Under the pieces are notes generated by a model, which was given only the letters and a program-made list of their open reading frames with translations, was not told the origin of the DNA and made no database searches. From Streptomyces longispororuber (GTDB lineage: Bacteria > Actinomycetota > Actinomycetes > Streptomycetales > Streptomycetaceae), in contig NZ_BNBT01000086.1 of NCBI RefSeq assembly GCF_014656095.1, positions 1 to 36,161 on the forward strand: a stretch of 36,161 bases of DNA, given 5' to 3'. Made by a program: the position numbers and the translations under genes. Shown here piece by piece: positions 26,589 through 34,102 of this stretch. The first letter of the stretch is position 1; every line of letters begins with the position of its first letter.

Positions 26589-26896
26589 ACCCAACCGCCT
26601 CCGTTCCCGTTCGTCCCCGGTTCACCGCTGACCGCGATCTCTTGCTTGTGCGGTACAGACATGAAGGTACGGAGGCGTTGTCACGGCGCTGTGCGGAGCA
26701 GCCAGCGGCGGACGCACGGCTGTACGTCGGTTGTGTAACAGAAGTAGGCCAGGCGTAAAACGGCAGGTCAGTGTGGGTGGGGTTGCCCGTTTTGTCGGGC
26801 CGGGAGATGTTGCGGAGCCCCTGGGCCCGGCGGGTTCCCGATACGTCCCCGGTACGGACGCCGGGGCCCGAGGGGATTCCCCGGACCCCGGTCGAG
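26589..26896 (-). promoter_or_regulatory. Upstream region of sigE
   Basis: No gene is visible. In the sigE direction there is a TGACAA-containing segment about 95 nt before the ATG but no convincing -10 hexamer. An AAAACGG/CCGTTTT inverted repeat lies at 26757-26793. In S. coelicolor sigE depends on CseB for transcription, so the CseB site should be in this region; I cannot locate it by eye. Confidence 0.4.
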
Positions 26897-26897
26897 G

Positions 26898-26926
26898 GCC
26901 CGGGCCCGCCGCGCGCGGGCCCGGGC
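26898..26926 (-). terminator. Hairpin directly after mutY
   Basis: An 11-bp perfect GC stem (GCCCGGGCCCG, 26898-26908, with CGGGCCCGGGC, 26916-26926) and a 7-nt loop begin immediately after the mutY stop codon. Confidence 0.65.
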
Positions 26927-27829
26927 TCAGGTCAACGGCAGCCGGTACGAACCGTCGGGCAGCGGCTCCACCAGGCCGTCGGCGACGAGCCCGTCCAGCG
27001 CGCGGGCCCGCTGCACCGGTTCGTCCCACACCCGGTCGAGGGCGGCCTGCGGCACCGGGTGCACGGCCTCACGGAGCACCGCGAGCAGCTTGCCGCGCAC
27101 CTGCCGGTCCGTACCGGCGTACGTCTGTCCACGGCGCGCCGGACCGTCGTGCGCGGGCTTGCCCGCGGCCAGCCAGGCGCAGTGCTCGGCGATCGGGCAG
27201 CGCCCGCAGTCCTCGTTCCTGGCCGTGCACACCAGCGCGCCCAGCTCCATGGACGCGGCCGCCCAGCGCGCGGCGGTCGCCTCGTCCTCGGGCAGCAGCG
27301 CGCGGGCCAGCTTGCGCTCGGCGGCCGTGGTGGCGTTCGGCGGGTACTGCACGCCGGTCACCGCCCGCGCGAACACCCGCCGTACGTTCGTGTCGAGCAC
27401 GGCGTGCCGCTGTCCGTACGCGAACGACGCCACGGCCGCGGCCGTGTACTCGCCGATGCCCGGCAGCGCGAGGAGCTGCGCGTGCTGCGTCGGTACGTCG
27501 CCGCCGTGCCGCTCCGTTATGGCGACGGCCGCGCCGTGCAGGCGCAGCGCGCGCCGCGGGTAGCCGAGCCGGCCCCAGGCGCGCACGGCCTCGCCGGGCG
27601 CCTCCTTGGCCAGGTCGGCCGGGCGGGGCCAGCGGCTGATCCACTGCTCGTACACGGGCAGGACCCGGCTGACGGGCGTCTGCTGCAGCATGAACTCGCT
27701 GACCATGACCCCCCAGGGCCCGGCGTCCGGGCGGCGCCAGGGCAGGTCACGCGCGTGTGCCTCGAACCAGGCGATGACGGGGGAGTGGAGACGGCTGACG
27801 GCGGGGTCGGCGGCGAGTGCGGTGGGCAT
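26927..27829 (-). CDS. mutY: Adenine DNA glycosylase MutY
   Basis: Removes adenine mispaired with 8-oxoguanine, preventing G:C to T:A change. The 300-aa protein has catalytic E45 in SEFMLQQT, the helix-hairpin-helix LPGIGEYTA (122-130), D146 in VLDTNVRRV, and the [4Fe-4S] ligands C201, C208, C211 and C217 (C-x6-C-x2-C-x5-C). The C-terminal MutT-like domain of E. coli MutY is replaced by a shorter segment ending GLVADGLVEPLPDGSYRLP, which looks like a small winged helix; this shorter form is usual in actinobacteria as I recall. The start is ATG 27829, with AGGA upstream; a GTG at 27835 is possible. Confidence 0.93.
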   Translation of the reverse strand: MPTALAADPAVSRLHSPVIAWFEAHARDLPWRRPDAGPWGVMVSEFMLQQTPVSRVLPVYEQWISRWPRPADLAKEAPGEAVRAWGRLGYPRRALRLHGAAVAITERHGGDVPTQHAQLLALPGIGEYTAAAVASFAYGQRHAVLDTNVRRVFARAVTGVQYPPNATTAAERKLARALLPEDEATAARWAAASMELGALVCTARNEDCGRCPIAEHCAWLAAGKPAHDGPARRGQTYAGTDRQVRGKLLAVLREAVHPVPQAALDRVWDEPVQRARALDGLVADGLVEPLPDGSYRLPLT

Positions 27830-27884
27830 GCCCACGATCCTGCCACGCCCGGGGTTTTCGGTCGGGGTGCCTTACCGGGGTGCT

Positions 27885-28012
27885 GGGTTTCTCACCCGCC
27901 CGCCCGCCCGTATCTCCTTGCTTCGGCTGCCCGGCCCCGGCGCGGGGCGCTGCGGGTTTGTTCTTGGCTGTCCGTCAGAACCTCTCCCACCCGCCCACCC
28001 GTTCCTGCGTGG
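27885..28012 (-). repeat. Diverged inverted copy of the 103-bp repeat of 4255-4580
   Basis: The + strand here reads GGGTTTCTCACCCGCCCGCC, then GGCGCGGGGCGCTGCGGGT, then CTCTCCCACCCGCCCACCCG. These match, in order, segments of the reverse complement of the array unit, so about one and a half units are present. The middle (about 27959-27990) is unrelated. It lies in the 283-nt gap between mutY and the kinase gene. Confidence 0.65.
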
Positions 28013-28112
28013 CTTTGCCTGTGCTGCCCTGGCACGTGGCGCCGCGGGCCGGACCCGGACCCTGTCGATCGGCAGGTCCGAGGGGCCGGGCGGGGGCAGT
28101 AGCGTCGGTGGG

Positions 28113-29804
28113 GTGATGCGCCGACGCTCTCAGGACGCCCTGCTGTGGCTGGTGCTTGCCGTGCCCGCGGCCACGGCCGACGCGATCGGGCTGAACGAGC
28201 CGCGCACCGCCTGGCAGCAGCTCGCGGGCCTGGCCGCCCTCGCGGTCGCCGCCGCGGTCTGGCGGCGCCGCCCCGCCCTGGCGTTCCTCCTCGCGGCCGC
28301 CCCCGGCGAGGCCACCGCCCCCTCGCTGTTCACGGCCTCGTACGGGATGGCCCTCGCGGCCTTCGCGTTCCTGCTGGGCAAGCAGGGGCCGCGGCTCAGG
28401 CCCGCGCTGCTCGCGTTCGCCGCGGTCGCCGCCGCGGGCACCGTGAAGATCGCCGTCCGGGACGTCGACCCGGTCGTGGAGTGGCTGGTCCTGACGGCCA
28501 CGCTGCTGTTCGGCGCGGTCTTCCCGTGGCTCGGCGGCCGCTACTGGCGGCAGAGCCGCGCCCTGACCGCGGCGGCCCTCGCCCGCGCCGACCAGCTCGA
28601 ACGCGAACAGCGGATCGTCGCCGACCGGGCCCGGCTGCGCGAACGGGCCCGCATCGCCCAGGACATGCACGACTCGCTCGGCCACGACCTGAGCCTCATC
28701 GCGGTGCGCGCGGGCGCCCTGCAACTTGCCGCCGACCTGCCCGAACACCACCGGGCCGCGGCCGGTGACCTGCGCGCGGCCGCCGCCGACGCCACCGACC
28801 GGCTGCGCGCGGTCATCGGCGTCCTGCGCGACGAGGGCGACGAACCCGCGCCGCTCGCCCCGCCCGGCGAGACGGTGGCGCAACTGGTCGCGCGGGCCGC
28901 CGAATCAGGCCTCGACGTGCGGTACACCGCCACCGGCACCGGCGCGCCGGAGCCCACGGAACGCCTCGCCCACCGCGTCGTCCAGGAAGCCCTCACCAAC
29001 GCGGCCAAGTACGCGCCCGGCGCCCCCGTGACCGTCGCCACGGCCCACGACGGCACCCGTACGACGATCACGGTCACCAACGGCCCGGCCCCCGGCACCG
29101 CCGCGCCCACCGGCGGCGGCTCCGGACTCGCGGACCTCCGCACCCGGCTGACGGCCCTGGGCGGCACGCTGGAGGCGGGCCCGCACGACAGCGGCCCGCA
29201 CGACAGCGGTCCGTACGGCAGCGGTCCGTACGGCGGTGTCCCGTACGGCAGCGTCCGTCCCGGCACCGGCCCGGGCAGCGGGGGCTTCCGCGTCCGCGCG
29301 AGCATCCCGGCGGACGTGACCGCCCCGGCGGCGCCCGTAGACGTGGACACGGCCGCGGCCCGGCCCGCCGCCCCGGCCCCGCCGCCCTCCGGGCACCTCG
29401 CCCACGCCCGCCGCCGTACCGTCCTCGCGTTCGGGGCCGCCGCCGCGACCGGTGCCGTGCTGATCGCCGGGGCCTTCGGCTGGTACGCGTACACCGAGGC
29501 GCACTCCGTCCTGGAGCCCGCCGGCTTCGCGGCGCTGCGCGTGGGCGCCCCGCAGGCCGAGGCCGAGGCCCTGCTGCCGGAGCGGAGCGTGGCCGACCCG
29601 CCCGTGGACCGGGCGCCGACGCCGCCGCCCGCCGGCGCGACCTGCCGCTACTACCGCTCCAGCGGCCGGCTCTTCACCTCATCCACCCACTACAGGGTCT
29701 GCTTCGAGAACGGAAAGCTCGTGGACAAGACAGTGATCCCCAAGGCCGGTACGGACCGCGACGGCCGCGACGGCCGCGACGACCAGGTGGCGGGGCAGCG
29801 GTGA
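28113..29804 (+). CDS. NarL-type sensor histidine kinase with C-terminal membrane segment and extracytoplasmic domain
   Basis: A 563-aa kinase. Several N-terminal hydrophobic spans (about residues 10-140) precede a HisKA_3 domain with phospho-acceptor H186 (DMHDSLGHDLS) and an HATPase with N296 (EALTNAAKYAPG) and G-box GGGSGLADLRTRL. The HATPase is interrupted by a five-unit GPHDSG/GPYGSG repeat before its last strand (GGFRVRASIP). Unusually, the chain continues through another hydrophobic helix (about 435-458) into a ~100-residue domain with two cysteines (C511, C530). By the positive-inside rule this tail should lie outside the cell. TAGCGT at 28100-28105 lies 7 nt before the GTG, suggesting a leaderless mRNA. 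Its stop overlaps the regulator's GTG by 4 nt. Confidence 0.88.
   Translation: MMRRRSQDALLWLVLAVPAATADAIGLNEPRTAWQQLAGLAALAVAAAVWRRRPALAFLLAAAPGEATAPSLFTASYGMALAAFAFLLGKQGPRLRPALLAFAAVAAAGTVKIAVRDVDPVVEWLVLTATLLFGAVFPWLGGRYWRQSRALTAAALARADQLEREQRIVADRARLRERARIAQDMHDSLGHDLSLIAVRAGALQLAADLPEHHRAAAGDLRAAAADATDRLRAVIGVLRDEGDEPAPLAPPGETVAQLVARAAESGLDVRYTATGTGAPEPTERLAHRVVQEALTNAAKYAPGAPVTVATAHDGTRTTITVTNGPAPGTAAPTGGGSGLADLRTRLTALGGTLEAGPHDSGPHDSGPYGSGPYGGVPYGSVRPGTGPGSGGFRVRASIPADVTAPAAPVDVDTAAARPAAPAPPPSGHLAHARRRTVLAFGAAAATGAVLIAGAFGWYAYTEAHSVLEPAGFAALRVGAPQAEAEALLPERSVADPPVDRAPTPPPAGATCRYYRSSGRLFTSSTHYRVCFENGKLVDKTVIPKAGTDRDGRDGRDDQVAGQR
29178..29252 (+). repeat. 15-bp tandem repeat within the kinase gene
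   Basis: Five in-frame 15-nt units (two GGCCCGCACGACAGC, then GGTCCGTACGGCAGC variants) encode G-P-H/Y-D/G-S repeats inside the HATPase domain. Copy number could vary by slippage without a frame change. Confidence 0.85.
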
Positions 29805-30496
29805 GCGGCGCGATCCGTGTGCTGCTCGCCGACGACGAGGCGATGATCCGCGCCGGGGTCCGGGCCATCCTCGGCGCGGGCGACGGCATCGAGGTCGTCG
29901 CCGAGGCGGCCGACGGCCGCGAGGCGGTCGACCTGGCCCGGGCCCACCACCCCGACGTGGCGCTCCTGGACATCCGCATGCCCCGCCTCGACGGGCTCGC
30001 CGCGGGCGAGGAGATCGTCCGGACGCTGCCGGGCACGGCGGTCGCGATGCTGACGACGTTCTCCGAGGACGCGTACGTCGCCCGCGCGCTCGGCGGCGGC
30101 GCCACCGGCTTCCTGCTGAAGTCCGGCGACCCGCACGAACTCATCGCGGGCGTACGGGCGGTGGCGGGCGGCGCCGCGTTCCTGTCGCCGAAGGTGGCCC
30201 GGCACGTCATCGACGGACTCGGCGCGCGGCGCATCGGCCGCGAGGCGGCCGCCCGCACCCGGGTGTCCGCCCTGACCCCGCGCGAGCGCGAAGTCCTCGG
30301 CCTGGTCGGCGCGGGCCTGTCCAACCCGGAGATCGCGGCGCGGCTGCACCTCGTGGAGGGCACGGTCAAGGCGTACGTGAGCGCGGTCCTCGACCGGCTC
30401 GGGGTCAAGAACCGCGTCCAGGCGGCGATCGTCGCGTACGAGGCCGGGCTCGTCACGGACGACGAGGCGCGGCCGGCCCCGGGCGCCGCGCGCTGA
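29801..30496 (+). CDS. NarL/LuxR-family response regulator
   Basis: The cognate regulator of the preceding kinase (start codon overlaps its stop). The 231-aa protein has a receiver domain with DDE (11-13), phospho-acceptor D57 (LLDIRMPRLDG) and K108-region FLLKSGDP. The LuxR-type helix-turn-helix spans about residues 165-225 (LTPREREVLGLVGAGLSNPEIA, then VKAYVSAVLDRLGVKNR). Targets are unknown. It is convergent with the PAP2 gene, leaving only 9 nt between stops. Confidence 0.94.
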   Translation: MSGAIRVLLADDEAMIRAGVRAILGAGDGIEVVAEAADGREAVDLARAHHPDVALLDIRMPRLDGLAAGEEIVRTLPGTAVAMLTTFSEDAYVARALGGGATGFLLKSGDPHELIAGVRAVAGGAAFLSPKVARHVIDGLGARRIGREAAARTRVSALTPREREVLGLVGAGLSNPEIAARLHLVEGTVKAYVSAVLDRLGVKNRVQAAIVAYEAGLVTDDEARPAPGAAR

Positions 30497-30505
30497 ACCG
30501 CCGCG

Positions 30506-31663
30506 TCAGGGGCGGTGCGTGGGCGGCTGCGCGTGGTCGCCGTACTCGTCGCGGTGCGGCTGCGCGGCGTAGTGCCCCGCGCGCGGGTCCGCGTACGACT
30601 GCCCCTGCTGGGCCTGGTCTCCCTGGCCTCCCTGGTACGCCTGGCGCGGCGGGTACTGCTGGTGTCCCTGGTGTTCCCGGTATCCCTGGTATCCCTGGGC
30701 GCCTTGGTCTCCCTGGTATGCCGGGTTCTCCTCGTACTGGTTCCCCTGGTTCCCCTGGTTCCCCTGGTGGTGCTGGTTCCCCTGGTTTCCGTACGCCTGG
30801 CCCGTGTACGGCTGCCCCGCGGGCGCTGCGGCGCCGTACGACTGGTGGGGATAGCCGTAGCCCCCGTGCTCGTGCGCCCCGTGCTCGTGCGCCCCGTGCT
30901 CGTGCGCCCCGTGCGCGTACGCGTCGCCGTACGCCGTGCTGCCGTACGGGGCCTGCGTACCGCCCTGGTAAGCGGGGGCCGCGGCGGGCGCCGCGTACGA
31001 GGCCCGCGGTGCGTACGGCGCGGGGTCCTGCCGCGGGGCGCGCGGTGCCGGGGTGGCGGGGCCCGGGCCCGCGAACCACGTGACGAGCGCCGTGCGCGAC
31101 CCCCGCATCGCCTCTGTGACGCGCATCACGGGGCGTGTGGCGAGCCGCACCGCCAGGAACGCGACGAGCGCGCCGAGCACCAGGCCGACCGCCACGTCGT
31201 GCGGGTAGTGCACGCCCACGAACACCCGGGAGAAGGCCATCAGCACCGCCATCGGCAGGGTGAAGGCGGCGATGCGGGGCCAGGCGAGCGCGAGGCCGAC
31301 GGCGGCGGCGCCCGCGATCGTCGAGTGGTTGCTGGGGAAGGACCAGTCGCCGTGCGGCGGGCACTCGACGAGCGGCGTCAGCGCGCCCTTCACGGCCCGG
31401 CACGGCCGCTCCTCGTCGATCACGGACTTCACCGTCTCGCTGATCACGTACGCGAGGGCGGTGCCCAGGGGCGCGAGGACCGCCACCGCGAACGCGCGCG
31501 CGTCACCGCTCCGGGTCCGCCACCAGGCGACGACGAACAGTGCGCCGAAGAGCAGCAGGCCGAGTTCCGTCCACACCTCGGCGAGGTGCTGCACCCAGCC
31601 CGGGGTGTCGTGGGCGAACTCGGTGATGTCGCGGTAAAGCCCGGAGGAATCCATGGTGTCCAT
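30506..31663 (-). CDS. PAP2-superfamily membrane phosphatase with long repetitive tail
   Basis: A 385-aa integral membrane phosphatase, probably acting on lipid phosphates such as undecaprenyl pyrophosphate or phosphatidate. The three active-site motifs are present: K79-x6-R86-P87, PSNH (110-113, usual PSGH), and SRVFVGVHYPHD (145-156) with the nucleophilic histidine. About five or six membrane spans precede residue 175. Residues about 215-385 form a low-complexity tail rich in Gly, Gln, His, Tyr and Pro, with repeats such as HGAHEHGAHEHGAHEHG and GNQGNQ. TACCGT lies 8 nt before the chosen ATG; a second ATG is at 31654. No ribosome-binding site is evident. Confidence 0.88.
   Translation of the reverse strand: MDTMDSSGLYRDITEFAHDTPGWVQHLAEVWTELGLLLFGALFVVAWWRTRSGDARAFAVAVLAPLGTALAYVISETVKSVIDEERPCRAVKGALTPLVECPPHGDWSFPSNHSTIAGAAAVGLALAWPRIAAFTLPMAVLMAFSRVFVGVHYPHDVAVGLVLGALVAFLAVRLATRPVMRVTEAMRGSRTALVTWFAGPGPATPAPRAPRQDPAPYAPRASYAAPAAAPAYQGGTQAPYGSTAYGDAYAHGAHEHGAHEHGAHEHGGYGYPHQSYGAAAPAGQPYTGQAYGNQGNQHHQGNQGNQGNQYEENPAYQGDQGAQGYQGYREHQGHQQYPPRQAYQGGQGDQAQQGQSYADPRAGHYAAQPHRDEYGDHAQPPTHRP
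30866..30910. repeat. 15-bp tandem repeat within the PAP2 gene
   Basis: GTGCTCGTGCGCCCC occurs three times in a row (+ strand), encoding on the - strand the H-E-H-G-A repeat of the tail. Further GGTTCCCCT-type repeats at about 30736-30790 encode the GNQ repeats. Confidence 0.85.
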
Positions 31664-31889
31664 GATTACGGACGGTACGGAGTGATCTCGAATCGTCACA
31701 TCCAGCGATGGACCGATAACGCACCTGACGAAAGACAGGGATCGGGCGGGGAATCGGGGCCCGGCGGGGGCGCGGAAGCGGCAACTGGCCGGTGCGGCAA
31801 GGCGGAACCGTGATGATGATCCGCAAAAGTTGTGACCCTGGGCGGCGGGTGGGGCCGGAGAACGCGCGGTTCTCTCGTAAGGTTTGGGC

Positions 31890-32717
31890 GTGGGATCTCT
31901 GCGCAATCCGGTCGGGCCGCTTCCCTCCTCCATCTACTGGCGTCGGAGGGCCGCTCTGCTGTCCGTCGTCGGGCTCCTGTTGCTCCTGGTCGTCTGGGCG
32001 CTCGCCTCGGGCGGGGGCGGCGGGGACAACGGCGCCGACGGGCCGTCGGGCAACGGACCCGCGACGTCCATCACGCCCGGACCCTCCGGTTCGGGCCCCG
32101 CGATCAGTGAACACCCGGGCGGCCGGGACGAGTCGGACGGCGCCGACGGGTCGGGCGGTTCGGGCTCCGGCGGGTCCGACGGCGCGGGCGGATCCGGAGG
32201 CTCCGGCGGCTCCGGAGACTCCGACGGTTCCGGAGGCGATGGTTCCGGTTCCGGTGGCGACGCGAAGGGCGGCGGTGGCTCCGGCTACCGGCTGCCCGCG
32301 GGGTCGACGATGGCCAACTGCACCTCCGGCGCGGTGAAGTTGAAGCTGCGCAGCGCCCGGAACGCGTACGACGTCGGGGAGAAGCCCAAGCTGGAGCTGA
32401 TCGCCGTGAACAGCGGCGGCAAGGCCTGCAAGGTCGATCTCGGCGCCGAGGGAACGGTGTTGACGATCACGCAGTCCGACTCGGGCAAGGAGATCTGGTC
32501 CTCCGAGGACTGCCCCGCCGCAGTCGGCACCAGCCTGCTCTTCCGGGTCCCCGGGGGCAGCCAGGTCTCCCACGTCGTCGAGTGGGACCGCAAGCCCAGC
32601 GCCCCGCAGTGCGCGACGCCCCCGGCCGGGGCGGCGAAGCCGGACACCTACCTGGTCGAGGCCACGTCCGAAGCCCTCGGCACGGCCCGTACGTCCTTCA
32701 TCCTCCGCGCGGACTGA
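31890..32717 (+). CDS. Membrane-anchored extracytoplasmic protein with Gly/Ser-rich linker, function unknown
   Basis: A 275-aa protein with one N-terminal membrane span (about 21-40), a long Gly/Ser/Asp linker (41-132) and a globular C-terminal domain of about 140 residues containing four cysteines (ANCTSG, KACKVD, SEDCPAA, PQCATPP). The repeated beta-strand pattern (AVKLKLRSARNAYDVGEKPKLELIAVN) suggests an Ig-like or cupredoxin-like sandwich, with the cysteines able to form two disulfides outside the cell. TAAGGT at 31878-31883 lies 6 nt before the GTG at 31890. Its neighbour disA is convergent. No function is assignable. Confidence 0.78.
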   Translation: MGSLRNPVGPLPSSIYWRRRAALLSVVGLLLLLVVWALASGGGGGDNGADGPSGNGPATSITPGPSGSGPAISEHPGGRDESDGADGSGGSGSGGSDGAGGSGGSGGSGDSDGSGGDGSGSGGDAKGGGGSGYRLPAGSTMANCTSGAVKLKLRSARNAYDVGEKPKLELIAVNSGGKACKVDLGAEGTVLTITQSDSGKEIWSSEDCPAAVGTSLLFRVPGGSQVSHVVEWDRKPSAPQCATPPAGAAKPDTYLVEATSEALGTARTSFILRAD

Positions 32718-32888
32718 GGGGCTCGGGCGAGGGCCCTCCCATGAGCGCCCTCCCGCGGCGAAGGCTCTCCCGTTCCGGGCGGGCGGTGGAACCCGCGCCG
32801 CACGGCAGCGGACAGACCCCACCGGCAGGCTCCACCGGCAGGTCCCACCCCGCCGGGGCCCGGCCGGGGAGGCCGCTTCCGCCGGAGG

Positions 32889-34013
32889 CTAGACGTACCG
32901 CTCCAGGATCGAGGACTCCGCGAGCCGCGAGAGCCCCTCGCGGACGCTCCGCGCCCGCGCCTCGCCGACGCCGTCCACCGTCTGGAGGTCGTCGACGCTC
33001 GCGGCGAGCAGCTTCTGCAGCCCGCCGAAGTGCTCCACCAGTCGCTCGATGATGGCCCCGGGCAGCCGCGGCACCTTCGCGAGCAGGCGGAAGCCGCGCG
33101 GGGACACGGCGGAGTCGAGCGTCTCGGGGGAGCCGGTGTAGCCCAACGCCTTGGCCACCGTGGACAGTTCGAGCAGCTCGGCGTGGGACAGGGAGTCCAG
33201 CTCGGCGAGCGCCTCGTCGACGGTGCGCGAGCGCTTGGCGGTGGGCTCGGGCACGTAGTCCCGTACGACCAGCTCCCGCTCGGGCTCGACGCCCGCGATC
33301 AACTCGTCGAGCTGGAGGGCGAGGAGGCGCCCGTCGGTGCCCAGCTCCACCACGTACTCGGCGATCTCCGTGGCGATGCGGCGCACCATCTCCAGGCGCT
33401 GCGCGACCGCGGTGACGTCCCGCACGGTCACCAGGTCCTCGATCTCCAGGGCGGAGAGCGTGCCCGCGACCTCGTCCAGGCGCAGCTTGTAGCGCTCCAG
33501 GGTGGCGAGGGCCTGGTTGGCACGTGACAGGATCGCCGCGGAGTCCTCCAGGACGCGCCGCTGGCCGTCCACGTAGAGGGCGATCAGCCGCATCGACTGG
33601 GACACGGACACGACGGGGAAGCCGACCTGCTTGCTGACGCGGTCCGCCGTGCGGTGCCGCGTGCCCGTCTCCTCCGTGGGGATCGTGGGGTCCGGCACGA
33701 GCTGCACGCCCGCCCGCAGGATCTTCGACAGGTCCGACGACAGCACGATGCCGCCGTCGAGCTTGCACAGCTCGCGCAGACGCGTCGCCGTGAACTCCAC
33801 GTCCAGGACGAAGCCGCCCGTGCACATCGACTCGACGGTCTTGTCGGAGCCGAGGACGATCAGACCGCCGGTGTTGCCCCGGAGGATGCGCTCCAGGCCG
33901 TCCCGCAGGCCGGTGCCCGGCGCGACCGCGCTCAGCGAGGCACGCATCAAGCCGTCGGCACCGGAGCCGCCACCGGGCTTACCGGGAACCGCTGCCCGGT
34001 CGTTGGCTGCCAC
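32889..34013 (-). CDS. disA: DNA integrity scanning protein DisA (diadenylate cyclase)
   Basis: Makes c-di-AMP from two ATP and binds branched DNA. The 374-aa protein has the N-terminal DAC domain with D-G-x (KLDGGIVLSSD) and GTRHRTADR motifs, a helical spine (about 150-290), and a C-terminal helix-hairpin-helix DNA-binding domain (VDDLQTVDGVGEARARSVREGL). Here the usual DGA reads DGG, while the key Asp and RHR are kept. The start is GTG 34013, with GGAGGAG 5 nt upstream. It lies 89 nt downstream of radA on the same strand; in other bacteria RadA inhibits DisA, so co-occurrence is functional. Confidence 0.96.
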   Translation of the reverse strand: MAANDRAAVPGKPGGGSGADGLMRASLSAVAPGTGLRDGLERILRGNTGGLIVLGSDKTVESMCTGGFVLDVEFTATRLRELCKLDGGIVLSSDLSKILRAGVQLVPDPTIPTEETGTRHRTADRVSKQVGFPVVSVSQSMRLIALYVDGQRRVLEDSAAILSRANQALATLERYKLRLDEVAGTLSALEIEDLVTVRDVTAVAQRLEMVRRIATEIAEYVVELGTDGRLLALQLDELIAGVEPERELVVRDYVPEPTAKRSRTVDEALAELDSLSHAELLELSTVAKALGYTGSPETLDSAVSPRGFRLLAKVPRLPGAIIERLVEHFGGLQKLLAASVDDLQTVDGVGEARARSVREGLSRLAESSILERYV

Positions 34014-34102
34014 TGCACTCCTCCGGTCGCAGGTTGTCCGAGGCTCGGCCGACCCTCTCCCGTACGCCTGACTCGTACGGATGGGCGAGACCTGGGCAAA
34101 GT

